DNA from: Armatimonadota bacterium
GTDB lineage: Bacteria; Armatimonadota; Chthonomonadetes; Chthonomonadales; Chthonomonadaceae
Assembly: GCA_028871815.1 (NCBI GenBank)
Contig: JAGWMJ010000001.1
Coordinates: 124,001-188,000 of the forward strand
Direction of reading: 5' to 3'
Length of the DNA: 64,000 nucleotides
Shown here: in pieces, positions 53,564-61,412 of the stretch
Layout of the letters: every line of letters begins with the position of its first letter
Numbering within the stretch: position 1 is the first letter of the stretch
Made by a program: the position numbers and the translations under genes
The notes under the pieces: model-generated
What the model was told of the DNA's origin: nothing
Seen by the model: only the letters and a program-made list of their open reading frames with translations
Databases searched by the model: none

Positions 53564-53701
53564 TTGCCTGGCAAACTGATTGATCCGGCGCCGAAGTGGG
53601 CGATCGAAGCGGCCGTACCGGAGCGGCTTGAATACCACCTCACAACCATAACGCCGATGTTCGGCGGCGGCGCGATCGCACCCGGTCCTCGGACCGGGTG
53701 A
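53564..53701 (+). pseudogene. 5' fragment of a cmr1-like gene (type III-B CRISPR RAMP)
   Basis: TTG start at 53564 with AGGAGG 6 bases upstream, then 37 codons ending LEYHLTTITPMFGGGA. This is the N-terminal strand and Gly-rich loop of Cmr1 proteins (pattern like TxTPxFxGGA followed by a substrate loop). The reading frame then enters a 36-base CRISPR-like repeat and ends at TGA 53699-53701 (IAPGPRTG), so the rest of the ~300-450 residue gene is missing. The assignment rests on a short match and could be another RAMP protein. The adjacent CRISPR-like repeat supports it. Confidence 0.6.
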
Positions 53702-53711
53702 GGATTGAAAC
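53676..53711 (+). CRISPR. Solitary CRISPR-like repeat R1
   Basis: 36 bases beginning TCGCACCCGG, with the perfect palindrome ACCCGGTCC-TC-GGACCGGGT and ending GAGGATTGAAAC. The ATTGAAAC end is the classical crRNA 5' handle. It sits at the point where the cmr1-like fragment breaks off. 27 bases further, TCGCACCCG recurs (53739) as a possible decayed repeat. Confidence 0.55.
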
Positions 53712-54035
53712 TCAACAGCGGGACGGTGCGTGTACTCCTCGCACCCGACAGCGCAGCCGGGGCTAGACTGGCGGCACCAGGCTAATCTCCTTGTTCATAT
53801 GGACTCCCCGTGGACCGGAAGCGTTATCAAGCAGCGAGAGGGCAGGATCTGTCGCACCGGCCGGAAGAACCGGTGCCGCATGATCAACCTGCGGATGGCG
53901 GGAACGGTTGACGAGCACAAAGCGGCACTGGCGATGAAGAAAATCGCGGGCGAAGCGAGTGTCCTGACCGGCAGCGAAGCGGCTGCGTCCACGCATGGGC
54001 TATCGTATCAGGAACTGATGGCGATGCCGGATTGA
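53709..54035 (+). pseudogene. C-terminal fragment of a SNF2-type helicase
   Basis: The open frame 53709-54035 (first possible start GTG 53730) matches the end of superfamily 2 SNF2 helicases: motif V-like GLDWRHQANLLVHMDSPW, motif VI QREGRICRTGRK, then INLRMAGTVDEHKAALAMKK, the usual post-motif VI segment. Motifs I-IV are absent, as the frame begins just after repeat R1. It looks like a 5'-truncated helicase gene. It ends 10 bases before the topoisomerase ATG, so the two were probably one operon in the intact element. Confidence 0.65.
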
Positions 54036-54045
54036 CGAGGAAAGC

Positions 54046-55533
54046 ATGAAACGTACCATAAGAATTGCGGCGTCCGATCTTACTTATCTGGAATACTTGA
54101 CGTCATTGAGCCACCTTCTGCGACCGTCGGACCGCGCGGGCATGGGTCCCGAAGGCATTCGCGAGACGTTGCGCCTCGTGCTGAAGGGCGCCTCTCAGTT
54201 TGGTGAGGAACTGCCGGGCGTATGCGAGACTCTGATAGCCATGTACGGTGTGGCGGGCGAGCCGCTCCCCAAGGCGTCCAGCGTGGGCCGCGACGGCCGC
54301 GACGTTACCGGCGAGGCACGCGACGACAGTGGTCGATGGACGCTCGGTTCCCGTATCGTAGCGCCAAAGGCGAAACAGCCAGGATCCAGGGACCCGCGAC
54401 CAGTAAACAGAGGCGGCAGGCCGTTAGCACCATTCGCCGACTGGGCACGTATTGTGGAGAGCGGGATTAACATACCAAGGGAATCCTACGACATTCAGCC
54501 CGGCTCCGGCCACGCAGCTATCACCTATTACGATTACAACGACAAGCGCAAGATCGTGTATCCGCCGGAGTGGGTGGCGCAGCGAAAGGATCAAAAGTTG
54601 CTTCAATTGTGCGAGGTGAGCCAGCATTATGCCGCGATGACAGCATTTGCCAACAGCTTTACACCGGACGGGACGAGTGAGGAGAACGTGGCGAAGGCCG
54701 CGATGTGGCTCCTCGATAAAACAAATATGCGGATTGGTTCCGAGGCTCTTGTGGAGCGAAATGGCTCATACGGAGTCACCACACTGACGGCAGACCATAT
54801 TACGTTCGAGGGTACATCCGCCCGCATCGCGCTTTATGGTAAGTCCCGGGTGCAGTGGTATCTCAAGATTTCGAACCGCAAAATGGTGGCATTCCTGCGA
54901 GCGTGCAAAGCGCGCGACTGTGACACGCTGTTTTGCTATGAGCGAAATGGGCGACAGCACGGAATCACCGCGGCACAAGTGAATGAGCGGCTCCGCCGTT
55001 ACGGGATGACCGCCCGGGAACTGCGAACGTTTCATGCGACGCGCATGGCCGTGGACCAACTGTTGGAGATGCCGGAGCCAGCTGATCAACGTGCGGCAAA
55101 GCGAAACATCGCCGAGGCGATTAAAACGGTTGCGGCGCAATTGCACAACACGCCAGCGGTCTGCAAAGCCAGTTTCATCAACCCGACCGTCATGACGGCG
55201 TATGAGGCGGGTGCGCTGAGTGGCGAACACGCTTTGACGGTCGCGGAGGCCGGTGCGGTTGAAACCGATGCGGGTGCGGCTGAAACCGAGGCACATGAAG
55301 CCGCAAGCATCGCGAGGTTCCAGCGAATCCTATTGAAGTTCGCGAAGGCGGATGTGGCTGAAACAGACGCGGATGCGGCTGAAGCCGAGGCGGATGCGGC
55401 TGAAACCGAGGCGGATGTGGCTGAAGCCGAGGCGCGTGAAGCCGCAAGCATCGCGAGGTTCCAGCTTATCGTGGGGTTGGTTGGCCGTGCGCGCAACGCG
55501 TCGCACCCGGCCCTCGGACCGGATGAGGATTGA
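54046..55533 (+). CDS. Type IB topoisomerase homologue with catalytic Tyr replaced by Phe
   Basis: 495 residues with GAGGA upstream of the ATG. The core at ~130-390 is bacterial TopIB: IVYPPEWVAQRKDQ, WLLDKTNMRIGSE (Arg229), LYGKSRVQWYLKI (Lys266), ARELRTFHATR (Arg327) and LHNTPAVCKASFINPTV. In active enzymes the Tyr nucleophile lies in an S-Y-I/V-x-P context (compare NYLDP in eukaryotic Top1); here it is Phe377 (TTC at 55174-55176). If real, it cannot form the covalent 3'-phosphotyrosyl link. The ~130-residue N-terminal domain is unknown. The tail holds Ala/Glu/Asp heptads, and the stop TGA falls inside CRISPR-like repeat R2. Confidence 0.8.
   Translation: MKRTIRIAASDLTYLEYLTSLSHLLRPSDRAGMGPEGIRETLRLVLKGASQFGEELPGVCETLIAMYGVAGEPLPKASSVGRDGRDVTGEARDDSGRWTLGSRIVAPKAKQPGSRDPRPVNRGGRPLAPFADWARIVESGINIPRESYDIQPGSGHAAITYYDYNDKRKIVYPPEWVAQRKDQKLLQLCEVSQHYAAMTAFANSFTPDGTSEENVAKAAMWLLDKTNMRIGSEALVERNGSYGVTTLTADHITFEGTSARIALYGKSRVQWYLKISNRKMVAFLRACKARDCDTLFCYERNGRQHGITAAQVNERLRRYGMTARELRTFHATRMAVDQLLEMPEPADQRAAKRNIAEAIKTVAAQLHNTPAVCKASFINPTVMTAYEAGALSGEHALTVAEAGAVETDAGAAETEAHEAASIARFQRILLKFAKADVAETDADAAEAEADAAETEADVAEAEAREAASIARFQLIVGLVGRARNASHPALGPDED
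55348..55431 (+). repeat. Four tandem 21-bp repeats in the topoisomerase homologue tail
   Basis: Units at 55348, 55369, 55390 and 55411, each near GCGGATGYGGCTGAA then ACCGAG or similar, encoding ADVAETD / ADAAEAE / ADAAETE / ADVAEAE. They are flanked by two copies of a ~30-bp segment (GAAGCCGCAAGCATC then GCGAGGTTCCAG) at about 55298-55322 and 55439-55463, indicating slippage or duplication. Confidence 0.85.
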
Positions 55534-55610
55534 AACTCTGGAGGAGATACGAGGCCTGTCCGGTCGACGCCGTGCCGCACCCGGTCCTCGAACCGGGTGC
55601 GCATTACAAC
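55501..55610 (+). CRISPR. Minimal CRISPR-like array: R2, one 38-base spacer, decayed R3
   Basis: R2 (55501-55536) differs from R1 at two of 36 positions and keeps GAGGATTGAAAC. A 38-base spacer (55537-55574) follows, then R3 (55575-55610), which keeps the palindromic core CGCACCCGGTCCTCG but is decayed at the 3' end (CGCATTACAAC). Repeat length, spacer length and terminal-repeat decay all fit a remnant CRISPR array. No intact cas gene is in the window; the cmr1-like fragment is 1.8 kb upstream. Confidence 0.55.
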
Positions 55611-55911
55611 GCTGCCGGTGCCGATGCGTGGTCGGAAGCCATCGGTCGCAGCCAGCTGACCGATTGGCCGGCCATCGCAGCACGGCCGGACGAAATGCGT
55701 ACGGGGGCTCAGGAGACCGTCAGACGACCGCGAGGCGCGTCACGGTCAGCTTGAGTCGCGCTGGGTCGGAACACATGCGCCACTGGCGATCGCACAGTAG
55801 CGATGCTTCGGGTCGCAGACTATCGAAGCAACGCAATTACGGGGAGGACGCGCCGGTTTTCCATGCCGCCCGGACGCGCTCTCAGACGGCGTTACCGGCA
55901 TGTTAGGCGCC
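55611..55911. other. 301-base stretch without a gene
   Basis: Between the CRISPR-like remnant and fumC. A short frame continues from the repeat to 55754 but has no recognisable features. No further repeat copies were seen. Confidence 0.4.
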
Positions 55912-57321
55912 CTACGTCTCGTACGGGTGAGCCATGCGCTCGGGTTTGACCAGCGCATCGAACTCTTCGCCGGTGAGGTATCCAAGCGCGAGGCACGCCT
56001 CCTTGAGCGTGCCGTTGTGCTCATGCGCGTAGTGCGCCACCGCGGCGGCTTTGTCGTATCCGATCGTCGGGCTGAGCGCGGTCACCAGCATCAGTGAGTT
56101 CCGCACGTACGAGTCGATGCGAGCCGCGTCGATTTCGATACCGGCCACCAGGTTCTCCCTGAAGCTTCTGCAGGCATCGGTCAGCAAACGGACCGAATGC
56201 AGCAGATTGAACACCATCACCGGCTTGAAGACGTTCAGTTCAAAGTTTCCTTGCGAGCCGGCAAACTTGATGGCAGAGTCGTTCCCCATCACCTGCACGG
56301 CCACCATGGTCATGGCCTCGCACTGGGTTGGGTTCACCTTGCCCGGCATGATGGAGGAGCCGGGCTCGTTCTCGGGGATGCGCAGCTCGCCGAGGCCGCA
56401 GCGTGGCCCGGAGGCCAGCCAGCGGACGTCGTTTGCAATCTTCATCAACGATGCGGCAAGCGTAGCAAGCGCGCCGCTGGCGAAGACCACTTCGTCGTGC
56501 GCTGAAAGCGCGGCGAACTTGTTCGGATGCTCCCGGAACGGCATCCCGGTTGCGGCGGCAATCTGCACGCAGATCCTGGGAGCAAACTCCCGCGGCGCAT
56601 TCAGCCCGGTGCCAACCGCGGTGCCCCCTATCGCAAGGTCGCACAATCCGGTCACTGCCCGTCCAATTCGTTCCAGATCGCGATCCAAAAGGCTTACCCA
56701 GCCGGACATCTCCTGACCGACTGTGAGGGGCGTGGCGTCTTGCAGGTGCGTGCGCCCTATCTTCACCACCTCTGCAAACTCCTCGGCTTTCCGGGCAAGC
56801 GCAGCCCGGAGTTCGGTGACCGCCGGCAACAGCGCGCTGGAAATCTGGTGCACGGCGGCGATGTGCATCGCTGTTGGAAACGTGTCGTTGGAGGATTGCG
56901 ACATGTTCACATGGTCATTGGGATGAACGGGATTCTTGGAACCCATCACGCCGCCGGCAAGCTCTATGGCGCGGTTTGCGATAACTTCGTTGGCGTTCAT
57001 GTTCGTCTGCGTGCCGCTGCCGGTCTGCCAGACGCGCAGCGGAAAGTGATCATCCAGTTTCCCAGCCGCCGTTTCGTCTGCAGCGCAAACAACCAGGCGC
57101 GCCAGCTTTACCGGCAGCTTGCCAAGCTCCATGTTGACCTCGGCTGCGGCTCGCTTCAGAATGCCGAAGGCATGGATCACCTCGGCCGGCATCGTGTCTG
57201 CGCCAATATCAAAGTACTTGAGCGAGCGGGCCGTCTGCGCGCCCCAGTAGGCCCAGGCCGGCACGGGCACTTCGCCCATACTGTCGGATTCAAGGCGATA
57301 CTCTCCCGATGGATCTGTCAT
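55912..57321 (-). CDS. fumC: Class II fumarate hydratase FumC
   Basis: 469 residues from the ATG at 57321 (a TTG at 57327 is in frame; AGGAG is 10 bases before the ATG). It interconverts fumarate and malate in the TCA cycle, after sdhCAB at 37-40 kb. Family motifs: [52 protein letters not shown], and the superfamily signature [11 protein letters not shown]. The residues fit FumC rather than aspartase. Convergent with the CRISPR-island side and downstream of a DUF6941 gene. Confidence 0.96.
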   Translation of the reverse strand: MTDPSGEYRLESDSMGEVPVPAWAYWGAQTARSLKYFDIGADTMPAEVIHAFGILKRAAAEVNMELGKLPVKLARLVVCAADETAAGKLDDHFPLRVWQTGSGTQTNMNANEVIANRAIELAGGVMGSKNPVHPNDHVNMSQSSNDTFPTAMHIAAVHQISSALLPAVTELRAALARKAEEFAEVVKIGRTHLQDATPLTVGQEMSGWVSLLDRDLERIGRAVTGLCDLAIGGTAVGTGLNAPREFAPRICVQIAAATGMPFREHPNKFAALSAHDEVVFASGALATLAASLMKIANDVRWLASGPRCGLGELRIPENEPGSSIMPGKVNPTQCEAMTMVAVQVMGNDSAIKFAGSQGNFELNVFKPVMVFNLLHSVRLLTDACRSFRENLVAGIEIDAARIDSYVRNSLMLVTALSPTIGYDKAAAVAHYAHEHNGTLKEACLALGYLTGEEFDALVKPERMAHPYET

Positions 57322-57400
57322 CTGCAATCAACTCCTGGTAGAGGTTATGGCGCCGCATCGGCCCTTCATGGCGCCGGTTGCGGTCGGGCGCTGTGAGCGG

Positions 57401-57862
57401 CTACTGCTGCGGCGGCGCGCCGGGTCCGGGTCCAAGATTGAGCAGAACGGGATGCGTGGCGATCACAGCTCCGTTACAGAACAGCGCGGCTGTGTAGACT
57501 CCCAACGCCTTGAGGGGAATCTGGCGAAGATTGACGCCCATCTGCACTGCGGCAAAGCCCATTCGCTCCAGCCCCTGCTGCACGGCATCCCAGTTGTAAG
57601 GAATGGCAGGCGTGGTAAACACCACCTTGCCGTCCGGCCCGGTGAGCCTAAACGTGAGCTCGCGCGGTGTGGCCGATTGAACGCGCAGTCCGATGGCCAC
57701 CGAGAAGTTATGCACCACGGGCGCTTCGTCCGTCGGCAGCCGGTCGGTCATCAGCGCCGTGTAGATGCCGATAATCGATTGCTTGCTGCTTCCAGCTTCG
57801 GTGATGACCAGATCGCAGATTGCGAAATAGTTCACCTGAATCTCTTCCTGCTCCGTCGTCAT
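57401..57862 (-). CDS. DUF6941-like protein, unknown function
   Basis: 153 residues with AGAGGA 7 bases before the ATG. The pattern resembles DUF6941: an early strand around VNYFAICDLVITEAGSSKQS, then IIGIYTALMTDRLPTDEAP, FSVAIGLRVQSATPRELTFR and LTGPDGKVV, ending in a beta-rich domain. Soluble, no signal peptide or TM. Upstream of fumC on the same strand by 79 bases. The function of the family is not established. Confidence 0.65.
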   Translation of the reverse strand: MTTEQEEIQVNYFAICDLVITEAGSSKQSIIGIYTALMTDRLPTDEAPVVHNFSVAIGLRVQSATPRELTFRLTGPDGKVVFTTPAIPYNWDAVQQGLERMGFAAVQMGVNLRQIPLKALGVYTAALFCNGAVIATHPVLLNLGPGPGAPPQQ

Positions 57863-57967
57863 CCGTTGATCCTCTTCGTCCTCACGCCTGCCGGTTCATT
57901 GCGGCGACCCGTAGTAGGTTACCTGCCGGCGACCGGCCCATGCCCCGGTCGGCGCGGGGCTCTCGGG

Positions 57968-57973
57968 TATAAT
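57968..57973 (+). promoter_or_regulatory. Candidate -10 element (TATAAT) for the ferredoxin operon
   Basis: A perfect TATAAT in GGGTATAAT, 66 bases before the ferredoxin ATG (58040). The -35 region is GC-rich and non-consensus. Confidence 0.5.
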
Positions 57974-58039
57974 CCCGGTTGCGCAGGCGCGGTGCACCCG
58001 AGACCCGTCGCGATTGCGCGTTGAACCGCGGAGGAGAGT

Positions 58040-58306
58040 ATGGCGTACGTTATCACGGAGCCGTGCATCGGCGTTAAGGACAGGTCGTGCATCGACGTGT
58101 GTCCGGTGGATTGCATTCATGAGGGCGTGCACGAAGTTGACGGCGCCAAGCTGGACATGCTGTTCATCGATCCCAAGGAGTGCATCGACTGCGGGCTTTG
58201 CGAGCCGGAGTGCCCGGTGACGGCAATCTTTGCCGACAGCGACGTTCCCGAGCAGTTTGTACCGTACATCGGCATCAACGCCGATTTCTTCCTGATCAAG
58301 AAGTAG
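58040..58306 (+). CDS. 7Fe/8Fe-type bacterial ferredoxin
   Basis: 88 residues with GGAGGAGAG just upstream of the ATG. Two cluster motifs: EPCIGVKDRSCIDVCPVDCI (a C-x7-C-x3-C-x3-C spacing typical of FdxA-type, [3Fe-4S] plus [4Fe-4S]) and ECIDCGLCEPECPVTAIF. The C-terminal extension (FADSDVPEQFVPYIGINADF) is also typical of this group. Low-potential electron carrier. It is 13 bases upstream of the cob(I)alamin adenosyltransferase gene, possibly its reductant context. Confidence 0.94.
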   Translation: MAYVITEPCIGVKDRSCIDVCPVDCIHEGVHEVDGAKLDMLFIDPKECIDCGLCEPECPVTAIFADSDVPEQFVPYIGINADFFLIKK

Positions 58307-58319
58307 CCGAAGAGGCCCG

Positions 58320-58886
58320 ATGGCCACCCGGATCTATACACGCACCGGCGATGCCGGGCAGACCGGTTTGATGGGACCGGACCGCGTTTGGAAAGACGAC
58401 GCCCGCATTGAAGCTTGTGGCGCCATTGATGAGCTGAACGCGCGGCTTGGGGCTGCGCGCAATCAATCGCCGGATCCCGATATCGACGCGCATCTCGTGC
58501 GGCTGCAAAACACCCTGCTTCAGCTTGGCGCCGACGTGGCCACGCCCGCAGCGTCCGGCGTCGACCAGGGTGGCATTCACGTGGAGCGCGTTTCGGCGGA
58601 CCAGGTTCTCGGCGTGGAGCACGAGATTGACCGCTACGAGCAGGAGCTGTCGCCGCTGCACAACTTCATTCTGCCGGGCGGTGTGCCGCTGGCGTCGTCG
58701 CTGCACCTTGCGCGTACGGCATGCCGCCAGGCGGAGCGACGGCTGGTCACGCTGATGCGCCGACCCGACTCCGGTATAAATGGGCTGGCGTTGAAGTATG
58801 TGAACCGCCTGGCCGACCTGCTTTTTGTTATGGCGCGGCTCGCCAACCACCGCGCCAATGAGCAGGATGTGGTGTGGCGCGGATGA
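58320..58886 (+). CDS. Cob(I)alamin adenosyltransferase, PduO type
   Basis: 188 residues. It transfers adenosyl from ATP to cob(I)alamin to form coenzyme B12. PduO-type motifs: RIYTRTGDAGQTGLMG (ATP binding), ARIEACGAIDELNARLG, FILPGGVPLASSLHLART, CRQAERRLV and KYVNRLADLLFVMARLAN. No cobalamin riboswitch was recognised upstream. Its stop overlaps the start of the DUF2092 gene (ATGA). Confidence 0.95.
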   Translation: MATRIYTRTGDAGQTGLMGPDRVWKDDARIEACGAIDELNARLGAARNQSPDPDIDAHLVRLQNTLLQLGADVATPAASGVDQGGIHVERVSADQVLGVEHEIDRYEQELSPLHNFILPGGVPLASSLHLARTACRQAERRLVTLMRRPDSGINGLALKYVNRLADLLFVMARLANHRANEQDVVWRG

Positions 58887-59863
58887 CGCTCCGGGTTGCG
58901 CCGCTGATCTGCGCGATGACGCTCATGGCGCCGTGCAACAAGGTGTTGGCAGTCACGCGCACACGCCCCACGGGCATCGACCCGGCGGCTGTGGCGCTGC
59001 TGGACAGTATGGCGGCGGCGTACGGTGGTTTGCGCTATCTCGACCAGACGACAACCTTCACCAGCCAGGTGGTTTCCAGCAAAGGGGCTCCAGATGGCGG
59101 CAGCCTGGACAAGCCCACGCCGCTGAGCCGTGTCATCCGGCTTCAGTTCGCCCGGCCGAATCGGCTCAACCTCACGGCGACCGACAGTGGGCCGAACGGA
59201 GAGCCGGTGGTGAGCCGGTGGGTGTGCGACGGCAAAACGTTCTGGTCGTACCTTTCGGACAAGAAGAGCTACACCATCGAGAAGGCCCCGGGCAGCATCC
59301 ATCAGTTCGTCCGCCTGGATCATCTGCCGGACAGCAGCCTGGAGCTGTTGATGCTGATGGGCGTCAACCCATTCAAGGATGTAGCGCGTGCGGCCGACAG
59401 CGTGCGGCTGCTGAAGAGCGCCACGATCAGCGGCGTCGATACCGGCGTCGTGGAGCTGCGAACCACAACACCACAGGCGACCACCGTGGTGGATCTGTAC
59501 ATCGGCGCCGGCGACCATCTGCTTCACGAGTGCGCGGTCACCACGATTCCGGCCCGACAGAATGCTCATCCGGGGCTGGTCGGCGATGGTCTGGATGCCC
59601 TTGCCACCGATGGAGAGACCTCGCAGCCCGGCGCCCCGGCGCAGATCCTCGAGACCCGCCTGGCGTATGCCAACTCCTTTGTTGGCCAACCGTCGTTCAC
59701 CGGCCTGACATTCAGCTTCCAGCCGCCGGCCGGATCCTCTCTGTACGAACCATACGATGTGTCGGGAAAGATCGCGCGAGAGCAGTACAAGAACTTGCTG
59801 AAGAAGCTGATGGGTTCGAAGCCGGAGAAGAAACACCGCGGGCTGAAGGTGATTCACTACTGA
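58883..59863 (+). CDS. Secreted DUF2092-family protein (LolA-like fold)
   Basis: 326 residues from the ATG at 58883 (overlapping the adenosyltransferase stop; a GTG at 58874 is in frame). N-terminal signal (LRVAPLICAMTLMAPCNKVL, then AVT). Family pattern: AVALLDSMAAAYGGLRYLDQ, then TTFTSQVV, FARPNRLNLTATD, WVCDGKTFWSYLSDKKSY, and FQPPAGSSLYEPYD near the C-terminus. DUF2092 resembles the LolA/LolB periplasmic lipid- or lipoprotein-carrier fold, but the role is not established. Confidence 0.82.
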   Translation: MTLRVAPLICAMTLMAPCNKVLAVTRTRPTGIDPAAVALLDSMAAAYGGLRYLDQTTTFTSQVVSSKGAPDGGSLDKPTPLSRVIRLQFARPNRLNLTATDSGPNGEPVVSRWVCDGKTFWSYLSDKKSYTIEKAPGSIHQFVRLDHLPDSSLELLMLMGVNPFKDVARAADSVRLLKSATISGVDTGVVELRTTTPQATTVVDLYIGAGDHLLHECAVTTIPARQNAHPGLVGDGLDALATDGETSQPGAPAQILETRLAYANSFVGQPSFTGLTFSFQPPAGSSLYEPYDVSGKIAREQYKNLLKKLMGSKPEKKHRGLKVIHY

Positions 59864-60059
59864 GGCGCGACAAGCCGTAACCACGCTTGACAATCACGCG
59901 CGGCCGGTGCTAATCTTGCGCTCGCTGGCGCGCGTTCCCGAACCTGCTACCGCGAGCTTGATTTCCTGCGTGTTTCCCGGCGGCGCAGTCGTCTCTTTTG
60001 CCGGTCGCTCGCACCGATGATACTCTCCACGGACCGGCAGCGATCCAGCAGCTACAGCC

Positions 60060-61385
60060 ATGCCACCAGCACCCGCCCGCACCCCAACCATCAAGATCCC
60101 GGACTGGTGGGAGCGCGAGAAGCGCCGCCGCCAGGTCGTTTTCCTGATATTCCTCACCGGTCTGCTGATACTGATCGGCTACTACTACTGGGCCTCCATC
60201 ACCGGGCTGCATATCTCCGTTTCCGGCATCCATTTCAGCACGCGTGACTCCATCGCGTTTGTGCGGGAGGATCGCAAACCTGGGTCCACCAGCACCACCT
60301 CGACGCTCTACGACATCCGCGCCGACGGCACGGCGCTGCACCGGCTCACCGATCCCTCCGACATCTCGGACAAAAGCGCGCCGGCATGGACGGTAGATGG
60401 CAAGGAGATTCTGTACGCCTCAAATCGGGATGACGCCAGCGTGCGTCAGATATTCATCCTCGGTACCGGTGAGCCAAAGCAGCTGACGTACGGCAAAGCC
60501 AACAAGGATGCGCCCGAAGCCAGCCCCGATGGCAAGCACATCGCCTTCCTGGCGCAGGGCGCGGTCAAGACGGTCTACCTGAACGGTGAAGATGTGTATC
60601 AGGTCATGCCGACACCGCAGGCGGGCAACTCCGGATCGGACGACAGCGGCGGAGACGGCAGCGGTCTCCAGATGGGGAACGCGTTTCTTCGATGCGCGTT
60701 CTCATCGGACGGCACCGGAATCGCCGGCGTTCAGAATATGAACAGCGACGTGGGCGATATCAACATCGGAGGCGTTACGCAGCCCGCGGGTGACGAGGCG
60801 GTTACCGCGGTGCCGCCGCAAGGCACTCAAGCCCTGTTTCTGGAGACCGGCCACAGCGTGAGCTTTGCGTGGGACCAAACCGCGCCGCGGCTTCTCACCT
60901 CATTCACGGAGATTGAGGCGCCCGTTCAGGGCAAGATCCGCAACATCAGCGGCATTCGGGAGTGGGACCTCAGCAATCCGGATCACCCCGTGAGCAAGGC
61001 CCTGATCCTGTGCGTCGGCTCCGCTGTGGAGACCGAGCATATAGCACTTTCGCCCGACGGCAAGCGGCTGGCGTTTGAGGTTTGGAAGGTGGACAAGGCA
61101 GATAACCGCTCGCTGCTCGGCATCACCGTGGTTCAGGTACCCGACCAGACGGTGCAGCTGGATGCCGGCAACCTTTCCGGCATCCGCTTCCTGGTGCGTT
61201 CCAGCGCAAAAGGCGTTCCGGAGCGCCCGCAGTGGTCGCCCGATGGGACGCGAATTCTGTATCAGGTGCGCCGGCCACAGGGCGGCCACGACCTGTGGGT
61301 TGTGGATTCGGATGGAACCAATCCGATCAACCTGACGAACGGGGCGGGCGATAACACTCAGGCCGTATGGTCACCCTTAAAGTAA
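60060..61385 (+). CDS. Membrane-anchored PD40/TolB-like beta-propeller protein
   Basis: 441 residues. One N-terminal TM helix (VVFLIFLTGLLILIGYYYWA) with a basic cytoplasmic N-terminus, so the propeller faces outward. WD40-like PD40 repeats: YDIRADGTALHRLTDPSD, SAPAWTVDGKEILYASNRDD, APEASPDGKHIAFLA, IALSPDGKRLAFEVW, and RPQWSPDGTRILYQVRRPQG. TolB-like propellers often mediate protein interactions. It has no peptidase domain. It is 28 bases upstream of the NRAMP-like gene, on the same strand. Confidence 0.84.
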   Translation: MPPAPARTPTIKIPDWWEREKRRRQVVFLIFLTGLLILIGYYYWASITGLHISVSGIHFSTRDSIAFVREDRKPGSTSTTSTLYDIRADGTALHRLTDPSDISDKSAPAWTVDGKEILYASNRDDASVRQIFILGTGEPKQLTYGKANKDAPEASPDGKHIAFLAQGAVKTVYLNGEDVYQVMPTPQAGNSGSDDSGGDGSGLQMGNAFLRCAFSSDGTGIAGVQNMNSDVGDINIGGVTQPAGDEAVTAVPPQGTQALFLETGHSVSFAWDQTAPRLLTSFTEIEAPVQGKIRNISGIREWDLSNPDHPVSKALILCVGSAVETEHIALSPDGKRLAFEVWKVDKADNRSLLGITVVQVPDQTVQLDAGNLSGIRFLVRSSAKGVPERPQWSPDGTRILYQVRRPQGGHDLWVVDSDGTNPINLTNGAGDNTQAVWSPLK

Positions 61386-61412
61386 CTCGAAGCGAGAGAG
61401 GATTCCATAGCC

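Noticed and set aside
53739-53774. Another CRISPR-like repeat 27 bases after R1
   Set aside because: Only the first nine bases (TCGCACCCG) match; the palindrome and the ATTGAAAC end are missing, so it is not counted as a repeat.
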